7,199 nt of DNA, taken from positions 1 through 7,199 of the forward strand of contig CAMNDO010000027.1 of assembly GCA_946535455.1 (NCBI GenBank). The letters run 5' to 3'. The stretch comes from an uncultured Caryophanales bacterium. Lineage in GTDB: Bacteria > Bacillota_I > Bacilli_A > RF39 > UBA660. Position numbers and translations under genes: made by a program. Under the pieces are notes generated by a model. It was not told the DNA's origin. It searched no databases and worked only from the letters and a program-made list of their open reading frames with translations. Shown here piece by piece: positions 1 through 6,829 of this stretch. Position 1 is the stretch's first letter; every line of letters starts with the position of its first letter.

Positions 1-1003
1 TGTAGATGCTACAACATTTGCAGCTAGTAATAATATCAAATCATCTGCTCAGATTAATGGAATAGGTTTCTTTGCTGGAAACATGGTGACTGTTTCTGGG
101 GCATCTGACTATGTGTTTGCTGCAGGAAATATTGTTACGATTGATGGAGTATCTACAAATGATGTTTTTGTTGCAGGAAATCAATTAAGTATTCAAAACT
201 CTACTATAAGAGATTTGTATGCAGCAGGAACTTATATCACAGTAGATTCTGATGTAGAAAGAAATCTATATGTTGCTGGAACTAATGTTGTGATTCATTC
301 TCACATTGGAGGGGACTTAAAAATTTCAGGAGATAGTATTCAAATTGGAGAAGATACCATTATAGATGGAACACTATATTATCCAGAAGGAGTGCAACTT
401 ACGATCCCTGATTCTGCGATTGTTGCAAATGTAGAAGAATATGAATTGGATGACGATGTAACAATTCGTAATATCAATCCAGTACAAACAATGCTTTGGT
501 CATTTGTCTTCATGTTAGTAGTAGGATTTGTATTCTTAGCAATCAATAAAAAAGCAGTAAAAGATATGGATGAAGTAGAACAAAAAGCAGGAACATTCTT
601 TATGACAGCTCTCATTGGATTTGGAACGTTATGTCTAGTACCAATTGCATCGATTCTATTAATGGTTACCATTATCGGAGTTCCACTTGCAATTATTTCG
701 TTGATGATTTATGGAATTACGATTTATATTTCTGCAGTTGCAACTGCACAATATTTCAGTCATTGGTTTGTTCAAAGAGCAGTACCAAATCAATACTTTA
801 GTTTCGCTATTGCATTACTTGTTTTATATGTTGCAAGACTAATTCCAATCATTGGTGGATTTGTAACATTCCTATCATTATGTTTTGGACTTGGAATGTA
901 TACTGTATTAGTGATTCAAGGAATGAAGCAAAAAAAAGAAACAGAAGTGAAAGAAGAACCTGTAAAACGTAAAACAGAGAAGAAAGATACCAAAGAGAAA
1001 TAG
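1..1003 (+). CDS. Bactofilin-like beta-repeat membrane protein (5' end missing)
   Basis: The frame is open from base 2, so the gene begins before the window; the ATG at 83 lies inside a repeat and is not a credible start. The 333 visible residues fall into two parts. Residues 5-123 form about seven rungs with an almost exact 17-residue period, each starting like VFAAGN or LYVAGT and followed by alternating hydrophobic residues, as expected for a right-handed beta-solenoid of the bactofilin (polymer-forming) type. Residues 164-306 hold about four to five hydrophobic membrane segments separated by short loops (for example near 164-182, 197-222, 224-250, 266-306). The last 25 residues are very rich in Lys and Glu and should be cytoplasmic. 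I infer a surface-exposed or envelope scaffold anchored in the membrane. Proteins with this two-part layout are known only as bactofilin-related or uncharacterised membrane proteins; the exact role is unknown. It is the last gene of its transcription unit. Confidence 0.75.
   Translation, partial: VDATTFAASNNIKSSAQINGIGFFAGNMVTVSGASDYVFAAGNIVTIDGVSTNDVFVAGNQLSIQNSTIRDLYAAGTYITVDSDVERNLYVAGTNVVIHSHIGGDLKISGDSIQIGEDTIIDGTLYYPEGVQLTIPDSAIVANVEEYELDDDVTIRNINPVQTMLWSFVFMLVVGFVFLAINKKAVKDMDEVEQKAGTFFMTALIGFGTLCLVPIASILLMVTIIGVPLAIISLMIYGITIYISAVATAQYFSHWFVQRAVPNQYFSFAIALLVLYVARLIPIIGGFVTFLSLCFGLGMYTVLVIQGMKQKKETEVKEEPVKRKTEKKDTKEK
14..370 (+). repeat. Coding tandem repeat, 51-base period (17-residue beta-solenoid rungs)
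   Basis: Within the first gene, rung starts fall at residues 5, 22, 38, 55, 72, 89 and 106 of the visible protein, a spacing of 17 in every step but one (16). The protein pattern is hydrophobic-aromatic-X-Ala-Gly-Asn/Thr, then alternating Ile/Val positions, then a polar turn ending in Asp or Asn. DNA identity between copies is modest, so this is an old protein repeat and not a recent DNA duplication. Confidence 0.75.
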
Positions 1004-1020
1004 AAATATTTCTCTTTTTT
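992..1020 (+). terminator. Intrinsic terminator overlapping the stop codon
   Basis: A perfect 11-bp inverted repeat (992-1002 with 1007-1017) closes on a GAAA tetraloop, and the right arm runs into a T tract ending at 1020. The TAG stop (1001-1003) sits at the top of the hairpin, so the left arm encodes the Lys/Glu-rich tail. Only two of the eleven pairs are G-C; the GNRA loop and the U tract make termination plausible but perhaps incomplete. Confidence 0.75.
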
Positions 1021-1028
1021 GATATAAT
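1020..1028 (+). promoter_or_regulatory. Extended -10 promoter of vanY-truB
   Basis: TGATATAAT is a perfect TG-N-TATAAT extended -10 element (TG at 1020-1021, hexamer 1023-1028). No good TTGACA-like -35 lies 16-18 bases upstream, where the sequence is the preceding terminator, which fits an extended -10 promoter. Transcription would start near 1034-1036, almost at the ribosome binding site. Confidence 0.6.
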
Positions 1029-1035
1029 AAGAAAT

Positions 1036-1043
1036 AGGTGATC
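1036..1043 (+). promoter_or_regulatory. Ribosome binding site deciding the ATG 1047 start
   Basis: AGGTGATC matches the complement of the 16S rRNA 3' end over eight bases. The core GG is eight bases ahead of ATG 1047. The in-frame GTG at 1038 lies inside this element and therefore cannot be the start it serves. Confidence 0.75.
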
Positions 1044-1046
1044 CGT

Positions 1047-2447
1047 ATGAAATATACGAAACTCGTCAATTGTAAAAATCCATATTCTTGGAAAGACGAA
1101 AAAAGACAAGTTCTTGTTTCTTATCAAGATATCGATGGAAATGAAATTTGGATAGAAGAAAAAACACTACAATCTTTTCTTTTATTACAAAGTTTTTTGA
1201 AGGAAAAAGGAATGGATATTGGGATTACTTCTGCTTACCGTAGTGTAGAAGAACAAGAAATTCTATTTCAAAAAAGAGTGGAAGAAGTAGGATTAGAAGA
1301 AACTAAAAAATACGTCGCATCTCCTTTTTGTTCCGAACATCATACAGGACTTGCTTTGGATATTGCGGTAAAAATAGAAGATGGTTATTTAGAGGAAGCA
1401 AATGAGCAAACCATTCCCCTTTTGGAAGAAATTCATTCTTACTTGTCTTCTTTTGGTTTTGTTTTACGGTATCCAAAAGAAAAAGAAAGTATCACTGGTT
1501 TTTCTTATGAACCTTGGCATATTCGCTATGTTGGAAATATTCCAGCAATGATGATGGAAAAATATCATTTATGTTTAGAAGAATATGTAGAAGACTTTGG
1601 AGGAGTTTTATATATTTTTAAAGAAGCAGGAATGACTTCTTTTGATGTTGTACAGGAAGTGAGTCGTCTTTTTGGTATTTCAAAAGTAGGGCATACGGGT
1701 ACATTAGATCCTATGGCAAAAGGAGTTTTATTAGTAGCTGTTGGAAAAGCAACAAAAATTGTAGAATTATTAACTTCTAAAGAAAAAGAGTATGTGGCAA
1801 AAGCAAGACTTGGACTATTAACCGATACAGGTGACATCACGGGAAAAATCGTAAAAGAAGAAAAAGTAGAGTCGAATAATCTTTCCTATGCAATTGCATC
1901 TTTTCCACAAACCTACTTACAAGAAGTTCCTATCTATTCTGCTGTGAAAGTCAATGGAAAAAAACTATATGAATATGCAAGAGAAGGAAAAGAAGTAACG
2001 CTTCCTAAAAAAGAAGTTCATATTTATGAGATAGAATTATTAGAACAAAATGGAAATGACTTTACATTCCGTACTTTGGTTAGTAAGGGATGCTTTATCA
2101 GAAGTTTAATTCAAGATATTGCCGCATCGATTGGTACGATTGCGACAATGACAGATTTATTAAGAACGAAACAAGGAAGTATTACGGCAGAAGAATGTGT
2201 TTCTCTACAAGATATTCAGCGTGGAGAATTTGAAATGCATAGGATTTCCGATGTATTCAAAGAATATCCTTTGGTACAAGTAGATGAGGCAATCGAAAAG
2301 AAAATTCGAAACGGAAATTCTTTGTCAAATTTTTGTCAGGTTTCTGATTTCGTTTTCTTTCAAAATGCACAAGGAAAATTATTAGGAATCTATCAGGAAA
2401 AGAATGGAGAGTTAGTCGTATATAAAAATTTTTGTACGAACTCTTGA
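1047..2447 (+). CDS. truB: VanY-type carboxypeptidase / TruB tRNA pseudouridine synthase fusion
   Basis: This 466-residue protein joins two enzymes. Residues about 1-180 are an M15 (VanY/LdcB-like) zinc peptidase that trims the terminal D-amino acid from peptidoglycan stem peptides: SAYRS at 62-66, the SxHxxGxAxD signature at 96-105 (zinc ligands His98 and Asp105), and EPWH at 155-158 (catalytic Glu155, zinc ligand His158). Residues about 184-466 are a full-length TruB, which converts U55 of the tRNA T-loop to pseudouridine: GHTGTLDP at 215-222 with catalytic Asp221, the KEKEYVA segment after it, YSAVKVNG near 297-304, and a short C-terminal region. There is essentially no linker. No signal peptide or membrane segment is visible, so the protein should be cytoplasmic. 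A TruB start inside the gene is unlikely: the first in-frame ATG after the junction (1632) lies inside the conserved N-terminus of TruB and lacks a suitably placed ribosome binding site. The family assignments are firm; the physiological meaning of the fusion is unknown. Confidence 0.9.
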   Translation: MKYTKLVNCKNPYSWKDEKRQVLVSYQDIDGNEIWIEEKTLQSFLLLQSFLKEKGMDIGITSAYRSVEEQEILFQKRVEEVGLEETKKYVASPFCSEHHTGLALDIAVKIEDGYLEEANEQTIPLLEEIHSYLSSFGFVLRYPKEKESITGFSYEPWHIRYVGNIPAMMMEKYHLCLEEYVEDFGGVLYIFKEAGMTSFDVVQEVSRLFGISKVGHTGTLDPMAKGVLLVAVGKATKIVELLTSKEKEYVAKARLGLLTDTGDITGKIVKEEKVESNNLSYAIASFPQTYLQEVPIYSAVKVNGKKLYEYAREGKEVTLPKKEVHIYEIELLEQNGNDFTFRTLVSKGCFIRSLIQDIAASIGTIATMTDLLRTKQGSITAEECVSLQDIQRGEFEMHRISDVFKEYPLVQVDEAIEKKIRNGNSLSNFCQVSDFVFFQNAQGKLLGIYQEKNGELVVYKNFCTNS

Positions 2448-2454
2448 AAAAAAC

Positions 2455-2482
2455 TTGTAATCTTCTTAAAATATGTTATAAT
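2455..2482 (+). promoter_or_regulatory. Promoter of the rimP-nusA-infB operon
   Basis: A -35 like TTGTAA (2455-2460), a 16-bp spacer and a perfect TATAAT (2477-2482) preceded by TG at 2474-2475 make a strong sigma-A-type, extended -10 promoter. Transcription would start near 2489. It lies just after the truB stop codon, so the operon has its own start even if truB transcripts read through. Confidence 0.8.
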
Positions 2483-2492
2483 ACAAACAGAA

Positions 2493-2520
2493 AGGAGTGG
2501 GAAAGAAAAGTCCCACTCTT
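2493..2520 (+). promoter_or_regulatory. rimP leader hairpin (GAGTGGGA stem)
   Basis: GAGTGGGA (2495-2502) pairs perfectly with TCCCACTC (2511-2518); two further pairs (one G-U) give a 10-bp stem with an 8-base A-rich loop. It sits only a few bases after the predicted transcription start and about 20 bases before the rimP start. The stem is followed by a broken U-rich stretch (TTATTATTT), so it could be a weak attenuator or terminator as well as a 5' stabilising or protein-binding structure. From memory, similar GAGTGGG hairpins precede rimP in other Firmicutes; this was not checked. Confidence 0.65.
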
Positions 2521-2539
2521 ATTATTTCCAGGAGGGATT

Positions 2540-2791
2540 ATGAAAGAAAGAGTAGAAAGTTTATTAAAAGATTCATTAGAAGAATTTCATGTCTATGTAG
2601 AGGATGCTTTTATAGAAGAGGAAGAAGGACAAAAAGTATTTCATATTGTATTAGATAGTGATGAAGTGATTGACTTAAATAGAATTACAGAAGCATCTCG
2701 TAAGATTAATGAGATTATGGATCAAAATGAAAGTATATTAGAAGATATTGATGTATTGGATATTTATTCCAAAGAGAAGGGAGAAGAGTAA
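2540..2791 (+). CDS. rimP: Ribosome maturation factor RimP, N-terminal domain only
   Basis: The ATG at 2540 follows AGGAGGG (2530-2536) and the leader hairpin, and gives 83 residues; the frame is open further back to 2432 but that part overlaps truB and the promoter. The residues resemble the RimP N-terminal alpha/beta domain: an N-terminal helix, two strands (FHVYVEDAFI, KVFHIVLDS), an acidic turn, then the helix LNRITEASRKINEIMD that matches the DC-EVSRALSEVLD region of RimP. RimP assists 30S subunit maturation. Its usual length is about 150 residues with a C-terminal Sm-like domain; here the protein stops where SPGLDRPL is normally found, and nusA starts one base later. Identity rests on this helix, the size of the domain and, above all, the position directly before nusA. 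It may be a lineage-specific short form or a reduced version of uncertain activity. Confidence 0.75.
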   Translation: MKERVESLLKDSLEEFHVYVEDAFIEEEEGQKVFHIVLDSDEVIDLNRITEASRKINEIMDQNESILEDIDVLDIYSKEKGEE

Positions 2792-2792
2792 A

Positions 2793-4052
2793 ATGCCAAG
2801 AAAGAAACAAGTAGAACAAGAAGAATTTAAAATGAATGGACCAGAATTTAAAAAAGCATTAGATCATATTGTGGAAGAAAAAAATATTGATCCAGAAATT
2901 GTTTATTCTGCTATGGAATTAGCATTAACATCTGCTTATAAAAAGAATTTTAATTCTAAAACAAATGTTAAAGTGATATTTGATCGTGATACAGGTGATA
3001 TTAAGGTATATTCTTACTTAACAGTAGTTCCAGATGATAAAATGACAAAAGAAGAATATGAAGATGCTTTGTTTGAACGATATGCAGAAGATGATGAATT
3101 AGATACAAAACCAGATGTAGTAGAGGAAGAAGTAGAAGAGTCAGTTGATGGAGAAACATCGGAAGAAGTAGAAGAAAAAGAAACTATTAGTTACTTCAAT
3201 CCTGAAATGGAAATTAAATTAAGTGATGCGAAGAAAATCAATAAGACATTAGAAATTGGAGATACGATTGATACAGAAATCACACCAAAAGATTTCGGTA
3301 GAGTCGCAACTTCTACTGCAAAACAAGTTGTTGTTCAAAAAATTCGTGAAGCAGAAAGAAATAGTATTATGGATGAATTTGGAGACAAACAAGATGAATT
3401 GTTAATTGGAACTGTTGCATTAGAAGATACGGATAACTATTTCATTGATTTAGGAAGAACGAATGGTATTTTACCAAAGAAAGATTGTATTCCTGGAGAA
3501 AAAATTGAAATGGGATCACAAATCAAAGTTTATGTTTCCAAAGTAGATAATAATGGAAAGAATTTATTAATTTTACTTTCTAGAACACACTTTGGATTTG
3601 TGAAAAGATTATTTGAATTAGAAATTCCAGAAATTAATGATGGAACGGTTATGATTTATAGTGTCGCAAGAGATGCTGGAAATCGTAGTAAAGTGGCTGT
3701 ATATTCAGAAAATCCAAATGTAGATCCAATTGGAGCATGTATTGGAGAAAAAGGATCTCGTATTGCTCGTATTATTGAAGAATTACATGGAGAAAAATTA
3801 GATGTGATTCGTTATGATGCTGATCCAGCAGTCTTTATTGAAAATGCATTGTCTCCTGCTAAGGATTTAACCGTAGCGATTACGGATCCTAAAAAACTAG
3901 AAGCCATGGTTATTGCAGATGGAGATAATTTCTCATTAGCCATTGGTAAAAAAGGACAAAATGCACGTCTTGCGACTCGTTTAACAAAATTCAAAAAGAT
4001 TGATATTAAAACAACCGATCAAGCAAGAGAAGCAGGAATTAATTTCCGATAG
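2793..4052 (+). CDS. nusA: Transcription termination/antitermination factor NusA
   Basis: NusA binds RNA polymerase and nascent RNA, promoting pausing and intrinsic termination and taking part in rRNA antitermination. Of the 419 residues, 1-79 and 138-190 make the polymerase-binding N-terminal domain (including VTPEDFGR-like ITPKDFGRVA and QKIREAERN), about 200-265 the S1 domain, about 280-345 KH1 with GEKG at 318-321, and about 350-415 KH2 with GKKG at 385-388. No C-terminal acidic repeats are present, as usual in Firmicutes. The N-terminal domain is split by an acidic insert at residues 80-137, which explains a length greater than the roughly 370 residues of Bacillus NusA. The ATG at 2793, one base after the rimP stop, is chosen because AAGGGAG ends nine bases before it and MPRKK begins the homologous region; an in-frame ATG at 2748 lies within rimP. 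Translation is probably coupled to rimP. Confidence 0.95.
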   Translation: MPRKKQVEQEEFKMNGPEFKKALDHIVEEKNIDPEIVYSAMELALTSAYKKNFNSKTNVKVIFDRDTGDIKVYSYLTVVPDDKMTKEEYEDALFERYAEDDELDTKPDVVEEEVEESVDGETSEEVEEKETISYFNPEMEIKLSDAKKINKTLEIGDTIDTEITPKDFGRVATSTAKQVVVQKIREAERNSIMDEFGDKQDELLIGTVALEDTDNYFIDLGRTNGILPKKDCIPGEKIEMGSQIKVYVSKVDNNGKNLLILLSRTHFGFVKRLFELEIPEINDGTVMIYSVARDAGNRSKVAVYSENPNVDPIGACIGEKGSRIARIIEELHGEKLDVIRYDADPAVFIENALSPAKDLTVAITDPKKLEAMVIADGDNFSLAIGKKGQNARLATRLTKFKKIDIKTTDQAREAGINFR

Positions 4053-4060
4053 GAGGTTTT

Positions 4061-4324
4061 ATGAAAACAAGAAAAATACCGATGAGAACTTGTGTGGTTA
4101 CGAAAGAGTCTCTTCCCAAACAAGAACTATTACGTATTGTAAGAACTCCCGAAGGAAATGTTTGTGTCGATGAAACAGGAAAATTAAATGGAAGAGGCGC
4201 ATATATTAAAAAAGATGTTTCTGTTTTAGAACAAGCAGAAGTCAGTAAGATATTAGAAAAAAGATTAGAATGTAAAATAGAGGAAAGTGTTTATGAAGAA
4301 ATAAAGAATTGTATAGAAAAGTGA
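4061..4324 (+). CDS. rnpM: RNase P modulator RnpM (YlxR, DUF448)
   Basis: This 87-residue basic protein is a typical YlxR family member: RKIPMRTCVVT at 4-14, the LLRIVR strand at 23-28 and GRGAYI at 44-49 are the family's hallmarks. YlxR is a small RNA-binding protein of the nusA-infB operon, and work in Bacillus links it to binding and modulation of RNase P, hence the name RnpM. Its AGGAGG (4051-4056) overlaps the nusA stop, with the ATG four bases further on. The usual partner gene ylxQ, an L7Ae-like protein normally between ylxR and infB, is missing: infB follows after 13 bases. Confidence 0.92.
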   Translation: MKTRKIPMRTCVVTKESLPKQELLRIVRTPEGNVCVDETGKLNGRGAYIKKDVSVLEQAEVSKILEKRLECKIEESVYEEIKNCIEK

Positions 4325-4330
4325 GGTGGT
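4323..4330 (+). promoter_or_regulatory. Ribosome binding site of infB (start choice)
   Basis: GAGGTGGT overlaps the ylxR stop codon. Measured from the GAGGTG core, the in-frame GTG at 4335 is 6 bases away and ATG 4338 is 9 bases away; the GTG at 4326 is part of the element itself and is excluded. ATG 4338 is preferred as the commoner start codon, with GTG 4335 as the alternative. Confidence 0.6.
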
Positions 4331-4337
4331 CATTGTG

Positions 4338-6476
4338 ATGACATTGGAAGATTACGCATTAGATGTAAATAAATCCGTAGAAGAAATTAAAGCACTATGT
4401 GATAAAATTGGAATCACTTATGAAGATGAAAATTCATTATTAGATGATATTAGTATCACTCTTTTGGATAATGAATTACAAGACGCTGAAGACTACATCG
4501 AAGGCGATGTAGAAGATTTAGAAGAAAAAAGATTAGAAGAAGAAGTAGAAGATAAAGCAGAAGAGTTAGCGTATCATACAAAGATTGATTTAGAAGATAC
4601 AGAATCTTTTACCAAAGTAAAACAAAATAAACAAGCGAAGAAGACAGAAACCAATAAAAAAGATTTCTTAAAAGAAAGAAAAAAGATGTATAAAAATCGT
4701 GAGAAGTTACAAAGTAATGAAAATACTTCTTTAGAGAATGTGATTCTTTATAAAGAAGGAATGAGTGTAACAGATCTTGCGAATGCATTAGAAATTGCCC
4801 CTGTTGATTTGGTAAAAAAATTAATGGGATTAGGTGTTATGGCAAGTGTCAATCAAGCATTAGATTATGATACGGTAGAAGTGGTTTGTTCGGATTACAA
4901 TAAAACCGTTAAGAAAGAAGAACAAGCGGATATTTCTAACTTTGAAGAATATGAAATTGAAGAAGATGAAAAGAACTTAGTAGAAAGACCTCCAGTGGTT
5001 ACCATTATGGGTCATGTTGATCATGGAAAAACAACACTACTAGATTATATTCGTGATAGTAATGTTGTGAGTGGAGAAGCAGGAGGAATTACCCAAGCCA
5101 TTGGTGCTTATTCTGTCACTTGTAATGATAAGTTAATTACGTTTATTGATACTCCAGGACATGCTGCATTTACAGAAATGCGTGCAAGAGGAGCACAAAT
5201 TACGGATATCGTTATCATTATTGTCGCAGCAGATGATGGAATTATGCCACAAACAAAAGAAGCAATTGATCATGCGAAAGCAGCAGGAGTTCCTATTATT
5301 GTGGCGATTAATAAAATCGATAAGCCAGAAGCCAATATTGACAAAGTAATGGCTGCTTTAGTGGAAAATGGATTAACGCCAGAAGAATGGGGTGGAGATA
5401 CCATTGTCACTCCTATTTCTGCCAAAACAGGAGAAGGTGTTGATAAATTATTAGAAAATGTTTTATTGGTTGCAGAAATGCAAGAATATAAAGCAAATCC
5501 TAATCGTTATGCAACAGGAGCTGTTGTAGAGTCTCGTAAAGATTCTAAAGTAGGTTCTATTGCTACTTTATTAATTCAAAATGGTACATTGCGTTTGGGA
5601 GATCCTATCGTCATTGGAAATTATTCTGGAAAGATTCGTACTTTGAAAAATGATAAAGGACAAAATATTGTAGAAGCAGGACCATCTATGCCAGTCGAAG
5701 TAACCGGTATTTCAGAAGTTCCTTCTGCAGGAGATAAATTCATGGCTTTTGAATCTGAAAAGAAAGCAAAGGAAATCGCAACTTCTAGAGCTCTTCGTTC
5801 CAAAGAAAAAGATACAAACTTTAGTGGAATGACATTAGAAGATTTATTTGGAAGAATCAAAGAAGGACAAAAAGAAATTAAAGTGGTTTTAAAAGCCGAT
5901 GTGAATGGTTCTTTAGAAGCCGTTCGTAACGCCTTAGAAAAAATTGATGTAGAAGGTGTAAAAGTAACCGTGATTCGTGGAGGAGTAGGAGCCATTACGG
6001 AAAGTGATGTTGTTCTAGCATCTGCTTCTGATGCTATTATCATTGGATTTAATGTAAGAGCCAATGCTTCTACATCTGATATTGCAAAAGGATATGGAAT
6101 TGAAATTAAAACGTATGATATTATCTATAAAGTTGTAGAAGATATGGAAAGTGCCATGAAGGGAATGCTTGATCCTGAATTTGAAGAAAAAGTATTAGGA
6201 ACAGCAGAAGTAAGACAATTATTCAAATTCTCTAAAGTAGGATTAATCGCAGGATGTCATGTCACAAACGGAACCATTAAAAGTAATGCAAAAGCTCGTA
6301 TGATTCGTGAAGATGTTTACATCTATAATGGAGCAGTCAATACTCTACAACATGAAAAAGACCAAGTAAAAGAAGTAAAAAAAGGAATGGACTGTGGTAT
6401 TACCTTAGAAAACTGTCAAGATTATAAAGAAGGAGATATCATTGAAGTCTATGAACTTGTAGAGATTAAGAGGTAA
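4338..6476 (+). CDS. infB: Translation initiation factor IF-2
   Basis: IF-2 is the GTPase that brings fMet-tRNA to the 30S subunit and promotes 50S joining. The 712 residues show all GTPase motifs: G1 GHVDHGKT (225-232), G2 GGITQ (249-253), G3 DTPGH (271-275), G4 NKID (325-328) and G5 SAK (361-363). Domain II follows (about 390-480), then domain III (about 510-610, with [15 protein letters not shown]) and the C-terminal tRNA-binding barrel to the end. The N-terminal part holds a helix-rich IF2-N-like motif at the very start, a highly charged linker of about 80 residues, and a second IF2-N domain near 132-190 ([12 protein letters not shown]). The length is typical of Bacilli. No truncation or altered motif is seen. 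rbfA follows after two bases. Confidence 0.97.
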   Translation: MTLEDYALDVNKSVEEIKALCDKIGITYEDENSLLDDISITLLDNELQDAEDYIEGDVEDLEEKRLEEEVEDKAEELAYHTKIDLEDTESFTKVKQNKQAKKTETNKKDFLKERKKMYKNREKLQSNENTSLENVILYKEGMSVTDLANALEIAPVDLVKKLMGLGVMASVNQALDYDTVEVVCSDYNKTVKKEEQADISNFEEYEIEEDEKNLVERPPVVTIMGHVDHGKTTLLDYIRDSNVVSGEAGGITQAIGAYSVTCNDKLITFIDTPGHAAFTEMRARGAQITDIVIIIVAADDGIMPQTKEAIDHAKAAGVPIIVAINKIDKPEANIDKVMAALVENGLTPEEWGGDTIVTPISAKTGEGVDKLLENVLLVAEMQEYKANPNRYATGAVVESRKDSKVGSIATLLIQNGTLRLGDPIVIGNYSGKIRTLKNDKGQNIVEAGPSMPVEVTGISEVPSAGDKFMAFESEKKAKEIATSRALRSKEKDTNFSGMTLEDLFGRIKEGQKEIKVVLKADVNGSLEAVRNALEKIDVEGVKVTVIRGGVGAITESDVVLASASDAIIIGFNVRANASTSDIAKGYGIEIKTYDIIYKVVEDMESAMKGMLDPEFEEKVLGTAEVRQLFKFSKVGLIAGCHVTNGTIKSNAKARMIREDVYIYNGAVNTLQHEKDQVKEVKKGMDCGITLENCQDYKEGDIIEVYELVEIKR

Positions 6477-6478
6477 TT

Positions 6479-6829
6479 ATGGCAAATATTAAATTAGAAA
6501 GATGGAATCATGCTTTTCAAGAACAAATTAGTATGATTTTAATGAGAGAAGTCAAAGATGAAGATTTACAATTTGTAACGATTACAGGAGTGGATACGAC
6601 AAGTGACTTTAGTATTGCGAAAGTTTACTATACCGTATTAGATGTTTCCAAAAAAGCAAAAGTAAAAGAGACATTAGAAAAGAAAGCTCCTTTTATTCGT
6701 TCCAAACTAGCAGAAAGTGTAGAAATTCGTCATACTCCAGAATTAAAATTTGTTTATGATACTTCTATTGCTTATGGAGAACATATTGAGAAAATCTTAG
6801 AAGAAATTAAAGAAAAAGAACAAAACTAA
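6479..6829 (+). CDS. rbfA: 30S ribosome-binding factor RbfA
   Basis: RbfA is a small KH-fold protein that binds the immature 30S subunit and helps finish the 16S rRNA 5' end region; it is also tied to cold adaptation in other bacteria. The 116 residues show the family layout: an N-terminal helix, MREVKDEDLQFVTITGVD (22-39), FSIAKVYYTV strand (44-53), and RHTPELKFVYD (84-94), the strand-turn typical of RbfA. The length is normal. AAGAGG (6468-6473) overlaps the infB 3' end, five bases before ATG. In most Firmicutes truB follows here; instead a terminator closes the operon. Confidence 0.95.
   Translation: MANIKLERWNHAFQEQISMILMREVKDEDLQFVTITGVDTTSDFSIAKVYYTVLDVSKKAKVKETLEKKAPFIRSKLAESVEIRHTPELKFVYDTSIAYGEHIEKILEEIKEKEQN

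Noticed and set aside
379..672. Minus-strand open frame of 97 codons inside the bactofilin-like gene
   Set aside because: It is the antisense of a clear coding region, shows no recognisable domain, and the sense frame has a regular repeat and membrane pattern.
930..937. Run of eight A near the end of the first gene as a slippage site
   Set aside because: The frame is intact through it with normal Lys codons, no stimulatory structure is evident next to it, and only the charged tail would be affected.
849..1127. Minus-strand open frame of 92 codons crossing the terminator and the start of vanY-truB
   Set aside because: It crosses a terminator, a promoter and a ribosome binding site that are all oriented the other way; its Phe/Leu/Ser-rich product is the antisense of Lys/Glu-rich sequence.
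1595..1640. Possible independent start for the TruB domain (GGAGGAG at 1599-1605)
   Set aside because: The purine run encodes Gly-Gly, and the first in-frame ATG after it (1632) is 26 bases away and inside conserved TruB sequence.
1565..1840. Minus-strand open frame of 91 codons inside the truB part
   Set aside because: Antisense to the TruB catalytic motif region, with no domain of its own.
2432..2539. N-terminal extension of rimP from ATG 2432
   Set aside because: The extension overlaps the end of truB, the operon promoter and the leader hairpin, and the ATG at 2540 has a strong ribosome binding site.
2748..2792. N-terminal extension of nusA from ATG 2748
   Set aside because: It would overlap rimP by 44 bases in another frame, and the 15 added residues do not resemble NusA; ATG 2793 is well placed.
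3812..3994. Minus-strand open frame of 60 codons inside nusA
   Set aside because: Antisense to the conserved KH2 domain of NusA, with no recognisable product.
5146..5349. Plus-strand open frame of 67 codons out of frame within infB
   Set aside because: It overlaps the G3 to G4 region of the IF-2 GTPase; Gln/Lys/Leu-rich shadow translation.
5621..6064. Minus-strand open frame of 147 codons inside infB
   Set aside because: Fully antisense to the conserved IF-2 domains II-III. The product looks like a Ser/Thr/Phe-rich shadow of the sense codons.
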